Of a DNA stretch of 64,000 nt, positions 23,330-34,141 are shown piece by piece (within the stretch, counting starts at the first letter, position 1; each line of letters starts with the position of its first letter). The notes below the pieces were generated by a model that had not been told where the DNA came from, searched no databases, and saw only the letters and a program-made list of their open reading frames with translations. The translations under genes were made by a program, and so were the position numbers. The DNA comes from Selaginella tamariscina (Eukaryota; Streptophyta; Lycopodiopsida; Selaginellales; Selaginellaceae): NCBI GenBank assembly GCA_003024785.1, contig PUQB01000273.1:520699-584698 (forward strand), given 5' to 3'.

Positions 23330-24560
23330 TAAAAACTTACTAAGTCATTTACTTTGGGAACAAGACTCCGTGCCAACCCACTTAAGCAATTAGGAAAACA
23401 AGGGGAGGGTTCCATCACATAAATTAGATAGAGTATAATGTAGTGAAAATTCCATACCCATATTATCTAACTTTAAGTCAATAGGGGTAGTCACACCCTA
23501 GAGGTAGCCCAACCTTATCGTTAGTGAATTTGTACATGGGAGGTCATGTCAGAGTACACGTTCTAAGAGTCAAAGATTGAACATGTCTCTAGCCTCCTCC
23601 TCCATGTTAAACTAAGAGCAGTGCTCACAGTTAAGTAGGGCAATGTTTATGTTCTTATCCCCTTTTCGGAGTGGGCCATGCCCCCCCCGAGTCTTAGGTG
23701 CCTGATCTTATCCTATTTGGTCATTAGACAAATGTAGATGTGAGATCTTGATTGACAAGTTTTCTTTATCATGTTCTTAAGGATTCACAAAAGGGTTTTA
23801 GAGTTGACATTTGTGAACCATGTTTGTATCACCATATGTAGCTCTTGAGTCTGAGATTATGATGATATAGCCACATCTTGGGAAACAATGTCATATGTTC
23901 ATATAACACTAGGCTAGATGGCACATAGTATACACACTAAGGCACACCCTTTGGGATTGTGTCATGGGTTTAAAGTTGAGGGGTTAAATACTTTGGTAAA
24001 CATGCATGCTTGTGTTCACAACAGGGTGTTAAGCATTGGGCATTTGTTCAGGGAATTATATCTCATAACTGAGTGTGTTAGTTAGCACACTGGCTAGGGG
24101 TGTTCTCTTTGGGGTGTGTGAACATGTACAAAAGTTGAACAGCCTAAATTCATTAATAAATGCTTTTCGTAAGGCACTTGCATAGTCACACACTTAGCAT
24201 GTCTACCTCTTGTGTTAACACTAAGTACTAACTTTAGTATTAGGGTATAGCTTGGCTTCACAAACCTTTATGGTTTTAGTCATCCCCTAAGGTTGCACTC
24301 TTGAATGATGATGATGATGATTCTTTAAGGGATGAGGTATATATAAATATAAACATGTCCCTCAATGAACGAGGGCATGAACATTTTTATGTTTACTAGG
24401 GCTGAATCCTAAAGTCTTCTGGGGATATCCTCTAGAATTCGAGGAAGAATCATTTTAAGGGACTAAAAATAAAATCTTCATCCGAATCGTATTCTTGAGG
24501 TAATTTTATAAAACTTAATGCTCACACAAAGTGTTAATGCCGATTAAATATCACTTTAAC
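23330..24560 (+). mobile_element. LTR-like repeat, family D, opposite orientation
   Basis: This stretch reads as a worn reverse complement of 21.9-23.0 kb. Matching pieces include TGGGTTTAAAGTTGAGGGGTT (compare the reversed 22340-22370 region) and the GTTAAGCATTGGGCATTTG block. Together with copy 1 it forms a large imperfect inverted repeat with its centre near 23.32 kb. Confidence 0.55.
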
Positions 24561-24569
24561 CATGTATTG

Positions 24570-25066
24570 GTCCTAACATCTGTCTTAAAATATATGTAAA
24601 ATGTATGTAAAACAATTTTGAAAAAATATTCTGAAGTCTAAACATACATGATATATAAGGGGAATCTAAATAAATAACTGTTCTTTTACCTAATAATTAA
24701 CCTTCAGAATTGTGACATCCCGGGTTTGAATTTATCTTAAATTAAAATTAAAAGATTAAAGAGATTTGAATTAACATAAATAAATTTAAGACAAACTTTG
24801 GAATCTCTTTATTAATCACACTACATTCTAGTATATTTTGCAATCAAAGTTCTTGATTGATTGCTTTATATGATGTTCTGAATGCTTTTTGTTAAATACG
24901 TTATGTATTTAAAGAAGTTTGATTTAATAATTATTTAGCTAAATTAAGTTACAAATAGAAAGCAACTTTACTTCAAATGAAAGATACATATTCAACACCT
25001 GAAGTGGCAAAACATGCTTACAATTGATTATGTCCCATATACACCCCCCACCCCACCCCCTCCCCT

Positions 25067-25101
<35 letters not shown>

Positions 25102-25350
25102 ACAAGGCTTAAACTACTAAACCGTGAAGTTGTATTGCTCTCCTGGACAAATGTGATGGACGAGAAGATTAACCCCCCATATATACACGGAAAAAGCCGA
25201 AAGGTTTCACTATAAAAACCAAGCTTTCTCCAGACTCAACTAATCAAATAAATAAAAATTAAAAAAAACGATCTTTTTTTTCCCTTTTTTTCCGCTTCCG
25301 GAAATTAAATAAAAGAAATTGACTAAACGAAAAACGCACACCCACGCACG
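24570..25350. repeat. Gene-free spacer with (CA)n microsatellite
   Basis: AT-rich spacer downstream of the RNase H-like gene. A pyrimidine/C-rich tract (25043-25066) runs into about 15 CA units (25068-25097). I see no gene. Confidence 0.8.
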
Positions 25351-25358
25351 CTCACCTC

Positions 25359-26953
25359 CTATGCAAGTGTATGTTCCCCGTGTGCAGCATCTAATATATA
25401 ATCCAGCAGTGGCCTCTCGTGGTGAAACTTCATAAACTGCATATTCCTCTGGTACATATCCACGAGCTTGAGAGAGTCTAAATTGTCCGAGTAAATATAC
25501 CAGTGGGCAAAGCCAACTACACTCCTTGCCCATGCTATTGCATCCAGTATCGCCATGAGGCCAATCGAAACAGGGGAGACATTCGCCTTATTTAATCCCC
25601 TCATACCTGGGGAGTAGCCCTGATGATCATACCTAATCACATACCAATGTTAGTTGTCACACACACACCTATACACCCACACATTGCTACATGCATATTA
25701 TGTGCAACAATAATATTATATATATACCGATTCAAAAGAGGTGATGTGAATGCTCTGTCGATCATAGCTAGTTGTTATACAGCTACTATCATTCATCTAG
25801 CGGCATAGTGAATGCATGTGTAAATAGTTAGACAAACATAGAACCTAAGAGAGAAACCAAAGGTATTCCATTTAAAACTACAGTGCTTATATATGCCATA
25901 AAATATTCGAACTGTTCTGTCAATATATATGTATAGAGCTGTATAAGTACTATCATAGTATCCAAGTTATATATATATATATATATCTATATTTCCGTCT
26001 CATACAATGTAAATGTTATTACCATATATCTATATGTTCCTTCTCAGAGTTACACGTAATTAATATATAGTGAATGAACGTACATCGGAACACATGTTAA
26101 CTACACAGAATATGAGAGAGAGAGAGATGCACGAACACATTAGGTATTCCATGTAAAACTAGATTATATATGCCATAAAATATTCGAACTGGTCTGTAGA
26201 TATTTATGTATATAGAAAGCTGAATAATTACTACTGAGCTATATTAACGATATACCATATTTTATTGATGTTCAAATTCTAAATGTCCTTTCGTGAACTC
26301 TCTCATAGTTATACGTATACAATTATTGGTGAATTTATTTCACCGTGCATTTTATTTTCAGGTATATAACTACGACTGCACCATACATCTATCTGTATGT
26401 TCCTTAGAAACACATGTTAACTAGAGAGAAGTGAGATACGGTGCAAAGGATGTCGCACGCACACACTAAGGATAAGCCATTTCTAAACATGTATACTATG
26501 ACCAATTCCATGCATGTGTGTAAGTAGTTATACACATACAGAAGGATTGTGACGTATACACACATATGTATATGCATACCTGATTTCATCAAATTCGTCA
26601 TTCCATATGAGAGCTTTAGCAACAATATGGTTCCTGTAATACACCCAATACCCAGCACGGAGATCGGAGCCTTTGGAGTAGAAGAAGCCCTTGGTAAGGA
26701 TGTTCCACCGCTGCATATCCTGCTCGCCGGCGTCAATTGTGGAGACGGACAAGGGAAGGACCCTAATCCGCTTGGGATCGTCCTCGTCGAAGGAATCGTC
26801 GTGATGGGAAGGAGCGGGATGGGATCGGGATGGGGATTCCTGGGATTTCAATACGGGGATGCTTGGGGTTGGGATGGATTCGGGATCCCCGTGCGCCGCT
26901 GAGGAGAGATCGAACTTGCGCTTGAGGGAGGAGGATGCTGTGGGCGGCGCCAT
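25359..26953 (-). CDS. RNase H-fold protein, probably catalytically inactive
   Basis: Two exons with clean GT-AG borders: 26953-26580 and 25632-25359, total 648 nt, giving a 215-residue protein with no interruption. The first 60 residues are polar (Ser/Pro/His-rich) with a basic KRKFDL near the start. From about residue 85, GFFYSKGSDLRAGYWVYYRN...IVAKALIW is followed by VSPVSIGLMAILDAIAWARS and HWYIYSDNLDSLKLV. This layout matches the plant RNase H/RVT_3 fold: strand, helix with A-x-x-A-I-x-A, then the SDN strand. In the usual enzyme YxDGS carries the first acidic residue and the helix starts with Glu; here they read YSKGS and a Ser/Ile context, so catalysis looks lost. It is the only gene of the island that I find fully intact. 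Confidence 0.65.
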
Positions 26954-27387
26954 GGAGGAGATCTGTGCACACGCACGATACCCTAGAATGCCTGATACCT
27001 ATACATGTTCCACCATTGTCCGTTAGGTTGAATTATACACGCCAGTCGATTTTTATTTTTTTTAATAAATTTTTAGTGAAGTTAGGTTATCTCGGCTTTC
27101 CCGTTACTGTCATATATGATATTTGGAAGTTAATTGATTTAATTTACTAAATAAAAACTTTAATAAATAATTCAAGTTTCATATAGTTTTTAATTAATAT
27201 TGATATCAAAACACTCCATATAACTATATACCAAAAGTTAACAAGTTAAATCGTGAGTACCTTCCAATTCTTCATATATACCTGTGCTTTTAAGAGCATC
27301 TCAAAAAAAAACCAGCCAAACTTTTGACTACTACGAGCAAACACTATAAACTATAAAAGAAAAGAAAAAGAAAAAAGAAATGAAAAA
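26954..27387. promoter_or_regulatory. Spacer upstream of the RNase H-like gene
   Basis: AT-rich 430-bp spacer between the RNase H-like start and the end of the KH gene, which lies in the same orientation. It should hold the promoter of the former and the transcript end of the latter. No distinct motif was recognised. Confidence 0.35.
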
Positions 27388-29838
27388 TCAGGTATGGGCC
27401 GCTGGAGGGGACGAAGTATTAGCAGCGGGAGGCTGTTCGTACTCCGTATTAGCAGCCCCTTCATCGCCCTCTTCACCGTCTCCTTGTTGAGCATTCGGCC
27501 CTTGCTCGTAATACGACGGATCATACTCGTAATTATACCCGTACTCCTGGTTATAAACCTGGCTGCTCGTACTGCCCATACTGCTGTTCGTAAGCCTTGT
27601 GCTGATCGTAGTAGTACTGACGTAGTCGTTCTGTTGCCCCTCAGCTGCCTGCTGGTAGCCATACGGACCCGGCTGCTGTTGTTGAGGGTCCCAGTATCCC
27701 CGTATGGCGCTGGGCTCCGTAACCCTGGTATCCGTATCCTGCTTGCGGTCCCCAATCCTGTTGTTGTTGTGGACGGAAGTTTTGCTGCTGGAAGCCTGCA
27801 GCATTACCACCCTTTCCTCGTGCCTGCTAAATTCCAATGTGTGTATATACTCAATATATATGTATAGCACTAGATAACACAAACATCATGAGAGAGAGAG
27901 AGAGAGAAATAGAGAATAATATAATCAGATATGCACAAAAAACATGAAATTAAAAAAAAGAGGGGAAAAACAGAAAGAGACGGATGAAAGATAAGGACAT
28001 ACCATTCTTTTTGGACGAACTTTGTACTCCTAATGCTTTTGTAAAGTTTTATAATAACTGTCAAGGTTAGAATTGCACAAGAGCAAAGTGGCAATCCTGG
28101 ACAGTGTATTTCGCAACAAAAAGCAAGACATATGACCCAGATACATGCAGTTAAGCAAACCTGGTAAAGTTATATACAATACCTCTCCAATGACATCTTT
28201 GATCATGTCCGTTGCAACATCAATCTGCTGTTTAGTTCCTGATAATGTCACGATCCTCCCGTTGCACCTGGCTCCGTTTCTCTATCGTGTTTGCACCTGC
28301 ATTAAGTATGAATTATGCTCTCTCTCTCTATATATGTGTGTGGTTGTGGGAATAAACATATGGAAGAGGAGAGAAGTAGTAGCACTCTTTCTTATATAGT
28401 CCTATAATAACTTGTATATCTTCTATCTATCTGGGAAGTTATGAACCCTATCCGAATTTATATCTATTAACAAAGATAAATGCACTTTCATATAACATAG
28501 TAGAATAAATTACCTGGATCCGGGCACCAGAGCTCTGTTGGAGATTCTTTATCGTCTCACCACCTTTACCGATGATCAAACCAACCTGCACTCCCAATTC
28601 AAGAGATTCACACGCACGCGCGCGCGCACACAACACTACGACTAGCATCGTTCTGCAGATTCACAGACAGAATACGCTGGTTACCTTGTTATTAGGAACC
28701 CTGATAACTATTGGTTGTTCCCCATTTGGTCCGCTGCTTGCAAGAGGAGGCGTTCCAGAAATACCTTGCTGCAATCGGTAGACTTGTTTAGTGTCAAACA
28801 AAAATATACACAATACACTCGCATACATAAACGTGAATGTGTATATATGAGATACACTAAAGACTTACCTCTCCAACTACTTCTTTAATGAGTTGCTCAG
28901 CTTTTTGTATCTGATCCGGGGTACCAGTAAGTTCAACCTGCCGTCGGAGCATTGGGTCGGCTTCTGAATCTCTGGTCACTTGGATCTTACACCCCGACTG
29001 TTGCTGCAAGGTTCTTATAGTGTCACCACCTTTACCAATTACAAGTCCCACCTGAATGGCAAAACCCATTTTTATAATCATATTCGCATAGCATACGCAC
29101 ATACACACGCATGCATGCACATTTTTCATTGAAATCAATACCTTTGTATTTGGACATCGACTTTCTTCGTCTGTTGTTGTTCTCTGTAAAAGTCATTTGA
29201 AGGCCGCTCTTCCAAAACTAAATATGAAAACCAAGTTAAAACAATAGTCTCAATGGTGTTACTCTCAAACAGCTGTTATATCCTCTTATGAGATTATCCA
29301 TACTCTCTCTCTCTCTCTCTCTCTCTCTATTTTCATATCATATAACATCTTCTGTTATAGACATTATACATAGGCAAAAAGGGATTTTCATATATCAAAT
29401 GTAGAGCTTACCATGTCCGTAATGACCACCGGCGCTCCACATCGTTTCCGGGACCGTCATTGTCATCGGAAGAGCTTGTCCGAGTTCTTTTGTATTCACC
29501 ACCAACAAGCCGCGCAGCAATCTGCTCGGCCTCTGCTTGGCGAGCTCGAAATCCGAGAGAGGAGGAGGAACACTCTTGTAAGAGCGCTGATTACCGTCCG
29601 AAACCATGTCGATTACCATCCGAACCATGTCGATTACTGTCCGAACCATGACGATGGCTATCGCCATGCCGAATACTGTCGGAACTATGGCGATACTGTC
29701 CGAATGACGATTGCTATCCGAACTATGGCGATTACCATCATGGCGCTGATGCCTGCTCGTCGTCTCCGGCTCAAATTTCCGCTTGCTCCGAGGCGGCGAG
29801 TCGTAGTCGTCATACGCACCTCGCCCGCTGTCTGCCAT
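27388..29838 (-). CDS. KH-domain RNA-binding protein, FUBP/KSRP-like
   Basis: Seven exons on the minus strand: 29838-29412, about 29220-29150, 29051-28869, 28768-28685, 28585-28514, 28296-28183 and 27823-27388. The N-terminus has repeated R-H-S-D-S-N/R-H-G motifs and an FELAKQR...AARLVGGEYKR block. KH1 is in exon 3 (GLVIGKGGDTIRTLQQQSG, then VELTGTPDQIQKAEQLI). KH2 is split over exons 5-6 (GLIIGKGGETIKNLQQSSG, then IVTLSGTKQQIDVATDMI). Both keep the G-x-x-G loop as GKGG. The last exon is rich in Gln, Tyr and Gly. Plant homologues bind single-stranded RNA/DNA in the nucleus. Exon 1 needs several frame changes; exon 2 lacks one base where VDVPNTK is expected (CC instead of CCC); exon 6 also slips. 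It shares its promoter with the mitochondrial carrier gene. Confidence 0.8.
29303..29348. repeat. (CT)n microsatellite in intron 1 of the KH gene
   Basis: About 22 CT units in the intron between the first and second exons. In the sense of the gene it is a purine (AG) tract. Confidence 0.9.
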
Positions 29839-30037
29839 GGCTGCTGCTTGGAAAAGCCCTAATACAGATGTACAAACCCTTAATGGAGGTGAAATATACC
29901 TGCTGAATATACTCCCCGCTGGAGAATATAGTTGTCTGAAGGAATATACTCCTGCGCTGGGGATATTCGTCCTTTCAGCCCTAGGGTTTAGGGCTTAGTG
30001 AACTCTGCCCGAGGCGCTGTGGAGGCGCAGGCTTCAG
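29839..30037. promoter_or_regulatory. Bidirectional promoter, KH gene and mitochondrial carrier
   Basis: The two divergent genes are separated by about 200 bp plus a 5' UTR intron. GAATATACTCC occurs twice (29905-29915 and 29942-29952) with inverted GGAGAATATAG at 29921-29931 and GGGGATATTC near 29959. A telo-box-like CCCTAGGGTTTAGGGC lies at about 29980-29995. This arrangement suggests shared control of two housekeeping genes. Confidence 0.5.
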
Positions 30038-30331
30038 GTAACTCTCTCTTTTTCTCCCTCTTGATTTACAATATGATCAAGGGGTTTGTGTTAAAATCCC
30101 TGTGTCAATGTGTGTTTTTCTTTATAATAGCTGAAAGATTGTGTATGAAAATTAGAAACATCGAAATTGTGTGTATAATATACATGCAACAGATACACGC
30201 TCATATCTAACGTCACTACTATTGTATAGTTTTGCCAATTTATTCATTGAGAAGCTGCTTGGTTTCTTGTTGGGTTTTTTATATTTTTCTTCTTTCCTGA
30301 AAAGATAATAATTTTTGAAAACATTTGACAG
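30038..30331 (+). other. 5' UTR intron of the carrier gene
   Basis: GTAACTCTC at 30038 and TTTGACAG ending at 30331 enclose a T-rich intron. The preceding exon (about 29985-30037) has no ATG in frame with the carrier. Confidence 0.5.
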
Positions 30332-30332
30332 A

Positions 30333-30767
30333 ATGATTACGGATTCAGGAACTAGAGGTTCTACTGCTCGTAAGTCTCATATAACATACGTGATTAATAT
30401 TAAATGTTTATTGTATTACTTATCACATTATGTGTGCATGTCTGGTGGCAGCATGGAAGGAGTTTCTATGGGGTGGTTGGCCTGTGATTTGGAGAAACGA
30501 TAATGCACCCCGTGGATACTCTGAAGACTCGCCTCCAGAGTGGCTTTGGACAGGTCTTGTGTGGTGTTGCGTGCGCGTGCGCGCTCATGTGTATTGGTGT
30601 GAACAACAGATGGGAAATTTTCTGGAAACAACGATAGCATAATCAACCTTTTTATAATGAGTTAACTATGCACCTGTACATCTTAATTTCTTTTGCAGAA
30701 TACCAATCTTGGACAAGTATTCAAATGCATATTTGCCAGGGATGGTGTTCGAGGTAGTTTAAAGCCT

Positions 30768-30800
<33 letters not shown>

Positions 30801-32831
30801 CAGATACATCTGTTGTATGAATCTGTTAAGACATATAAGACATGCAGGACTTTACCGTGGAGTTTCTCCCGGGGTGACCGGCTCGTTTGTAACAGGTGAC
30901 AGTTTTATATATTTCATTATTAAGATGTACATGTGTGCGTGTGCGCGCGTGCGTGCCTGTGTGTCTTTTACTAGGCTGTATATTTTACTAAAATGTACTG
31001 ATAATAGGTGCAACATATTTCGGCTTCATAGAGTCCACAAAAGACTGGCTACAGCATACGCAGCCGAACTTGCCTTCTCCATGGGCTCTTTTTGTAGCTG
31101 GAGCCGCAGGTTTGTGTGTGCGTGTGTGTGTGACACTCAAAAGTCAATCTATACTTGAAACAGATATATGCCTTTACATAAAATGTATAGAGCGGCATAT
31201 AGATTGAGGAATTATGGAGATATTATTATTGTAGGAGATGCACTTGGGGCAGTGGTCTATGTACCTTGTGAAGTTATCAAGCAGCGAATGCAAGTACAAG
31301 GTTCAAGGAAAACATGGGAGTCTGTTAAAAAGCCTGCTTTTCAATATTATTCAGGAATGTTCCACGCTGCTCGTGCTATTGCCCAACACGAAGGCTTTAG
31401 AGGCCTTTACGCCGGGTCTCTCTCTCTCTCTGTGTGTGTGTGGTCGTAGGTGTGCACTTAATGCTTAATATTGACATTTCACCAATATGGCAGTCTTCTC
31501 TCCACAATTGTGCGTGACATTCCCTTTGCAGGCCTTCAGGTATGCATTTTTCTTTTTTTTTTTCCATATACGTATAATATGTCCACACCCAACCACGTGT
31601 ATGTTTGTATATATACTCTCTCTTTTGCAGATTGTCCTGTATGAGGCATTCAGAAAGACAGCCTTGAGATTGTCTAACAACGAGCTCAGTTCTTCACAGG
31701 ACTTTCTTCTTGGTGGAGCTGCAGGAGGTGAAGTATATCATTACTTTTAAATTGTTATTTACTTTGAAACCATAGTAATGTTATTTAGTTATATATATAT
31801 ATACTATTGATATAATATACTAATAGTTAATAATCAGTATAAATAAAGAAGAGTATAATGTCAGTGGATAACGATTACATAGTTCGGACATTATAATGTA
31901 GCAGCTCTTTATCAGTACATTGACACCTTGCACATGCCTCGTGTCTATAACGTAGAAAAAAAGCAATGAAAGCTTACTATAAAATCTGGAGATTATTAAA
32001 CAGTGATTAATCACGATTAGTGCTTACTTTCCAGGTACGAGTGCGTTCCTCACAACTCCCTTTGATGTTATCAAAACACGGATGCAGGTGCAAAGCACAA
32101 ATACCAGGTATTTAATGTGTGTGCATGTGCGTGTGTATATATATTGCATATGGGACAAACTACGGCACGTTATCATGAAGAAGAATACACATTATTTTCC
32201 TGATCGAGGTTGTTACACATAATAAATGCTGAAGCTTAGGATATCACATGTTAATGATGTTATTTGTTTATAACCATTACGATTATAACGAACCATAATG
32301 ATATACTTACAGTGATTATATGCTTTTATATAACATTGTTGATGATTCTATCTGTTTGTTAAAGCCCTAGCAGAGAGTGATATTAATATACTAATGTAAC
32401 ATTATACACTGAGATCTTGTTTGTCGATAGATACCAAGCTATGTACGCGCTTTTGTGTATATGTAGTTTATATATATAGATCATCGATATACCAATGTAT
32501 ACTCATACACAACTGTGTTTTTCTATTAGCATGTTTTTCAAATCATAAAGAAATCGTGTGTATGCTTATATATAATATATAACATACACACACGCTGCAC
32601 GCACACACACACACACAAGCTGTTTTATGCAGGTATAAAGGGTGGTGGGACGCGATGCAGAAGATATTCATGGAGGAAAGGGTAGCAGGGTTATTCAGAG
32701 GGGCAGGGCCGAGAGTAATGTGGTGGTGTCCAGCATCCGCATTTACATTTATGGCTGTTGAGAAGCTCAGGAGGGAGTTTAACCATGCTCAACCTCTTAA
32801 ACAAGAGGTTAACCTCAATGTTCAAGCTTAG
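30333..32831 (+). CDS. Mitochondrial carrier family (SLC25) protein
   Basis: Ten coding exons: 30333-30369, 30452-30553, 30699-30753, 30848-30895, 31008-31109, 31235-31415, 31494-31539, 31631-31727, 32035-32107 and 32633-32831. The three carrier signatures are present: HPVDTLKTRLQ (exon 2, in a shifted frame), VPCEVIKQRMQ (exon 6) and TPFDVIKTRMQ (exon 9). Second-half motifs such as EGFRGLYAG and AGLFRGAGPRV also fit. The family moves metabolites or cofactors across the inner mitochondrial membrane; the substrate is not deducible. VYVPCEV resembles the YMR166C-type plant and fungal carriers. The exons sum to 940 nt. Two bases are missing in exon 2 between WKEFLWGG and FGETIMHPVD; with them the length would be 942 nt, 313 residues, normal for the family. 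Confidence 0.85.
30772..30800. repeat. (TG)n microsatellite in a carrier intron
   Basis: About 14 TG units in the intron after exon 3. Similar TG/CA tracts occur in other introns of this gene (31110, 31430, 32590) and of the LEA gene (34658, 35695, 35845). Confidence 0.9.
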
Positions 32832-33019
32832 TTTAAATTTTGTCATTGTATTAAATATCCTTTTTCCAACAGTAAATCATTTTGTATATTCTGTAATCTA
32901 ATTTTAATATTTTTATTGAAATTAATAATACATACCTTTGTTGTATTAAAAACCAAATAATCAACACTTCGTAAATGTTATTGTGCGATTCAAAATTTAA
33001 AATTTATCCTATGAATTTG

Positions 33020-33548
33020 TCACAATCTGTCCAATAACATCCAAACAATGGAACCACCTGAACAAAACAACGTGTATATACATACACAAGTATATTTTCA
33101 TATATATATATATATGTGTGTGTGTGTGTTGTGTACCTGCAAATATAGAAACTGTTGCAAGGTTTGACAAGGCCATGGTTTTATATATAACAAACTCAGT
33201 GAGGAAGTGAATAAAAGCAAATACAAACGAAGCAAATGTGACCCAGTAGAGTTCGGTATTCTCCAAATTAAAAGCACAAGTAAAACAAAGTGTACATGTT
33301 AGAAGTGTCCATATTCCAAATGTCCGACCATGCATTTCAGTCACTAAAACAAAATTAATTATAATTAAAATAGCATTTAATTTAATAATAATTTTTATAA
33401 ATATACAATTTACCAAATTTAAAACTACCCACTTGGAGATCTGGAGAACACAGCTCGTCGGAGTTTCCATATATCAAAAAAATCCAAACCAAACAGCAGA
33501 TAATCGCAGTAAACCCACAAAGATCAACCAATGTCCCAGAGCCCTCAT
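33020..33548 (-). CDS. ERG28: ERG28 homologue, sterol C-4 demethylation scaffold
   Basis: Three exons: 33548 to about 33430, 33343-33137 and 33057-33020 (TGA 33022-33020). Exon 1 reads MRALGHWLIFVGLLRLSAVWFGFF then DIWKLRRAVFS; exon 2 has EMHGRTFGIWTLLTCTLC and AFNLEN, HFLTEFVIYKTMA; exon 3 ends GGSIVWMLLDRL. This is the plant ERG28 pattern: a small four-helix ER membrane protein that tethers the sterol C-4 demethylation enzymes. Exon 1 changes frame in a run of seven T where six would keep it, and the exon 1/2 junction closes only if GGG at the donor were GG. Corrected this way the protein would have 120 residues. Read as it stands, the region shows only a misleading hydrophobic frame starting METPTSC. 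It is convergent with the carrier gene; only 188 bp separate their stops. Confidence 0.8.
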
Positions 33549-34141
33549 CCTACTTGAACCCTAAAAGGAGAGCAGGAACCCTAATTTTATGCATTAAGAA
33601 TATTCTTGGATCGCCTATGGTATATTCTAAGAACATTCGTGGTGTCAGGTACTATGAAGCTTCAGAGCACATGTGGTGGCCGTGCACATGGGGGTTTTAA
33701 ATCCAACAATATTGATATTTGGACGGCCGGATACCGCGGAGTCGTATCATCTAACGGCTAGAAACGTAAGCCTGGCCCCACCGTCGATACGGCTGTATCG
33801 ACGGCACCGGCTTCTCCGCATTCTTCGCTGGGAGCCAGTTCATCCCTCCGGATCCCACATTCCCCTGTTCTTCCTGTGAGATCGAGTCGCATGCGCACCG
33901 CCGCGTACTCTATGTTTTAGGCGCGTTTCTTTCTGTACAATGCGTACTCTATCAAGCTAGATGCACTCTAAAATCGCTGTTCTCCTCGAGAAATCGCAGG
34001 AAATCGCTGTAGGAAACAGGTACTTTCTTCACAATCTGTGAGATTTTTGCTGCGGGACTACGAGCTGAAGCAAGGCTGCATTGTAGCGGTTTCATCTAGC
34101 CATTGGGGTCATGTGTTTGCAGTCTTGAACAGGTTTCCACA
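33549..34141. promoter_or_regulatory. Divergent region between ERG28 and the LEA_2 gene
   Basis: About 590 bp between two divergent starts. AACCCTAA (near 33579) is a telo-box-like motif on the ERG28 side. The LEA side is GC-richer, with ACGGCCGGATACCGCGG near 33723. TTTGCAG at 34117-34123 followed by TCTTGAACAG could mark a short 5' UTR exon of the LEA gene. Confidence 0.4.

Noticed and set aside
16451-24560. tRNA or small RNA genes in the AT-rich stretches
   Set aside because: No convincing A/B-box or cloverleaf pattern was seen by eye; without a scan I do not claim any.
27394-27867. A 157-residue plus-strand frame
   Set aside because: It is the antisense of the Gln/Tyr-rich last exon of the KH gene.
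33009-33470. A 153-residue hydrophobic frame starting METPTSC as an own gene
   Set aside because: It crosses two introns of ERG28, and its start is exon 1 read in the wrong frame.
34103-34141. Upstream extension of the LEA protein (GSCVCSLEQVST)
   Set aside because: It would need a TTG start; the ATG at 34142 gives the N-terminus expected for the group, and a splice acceptor lies within the extension.
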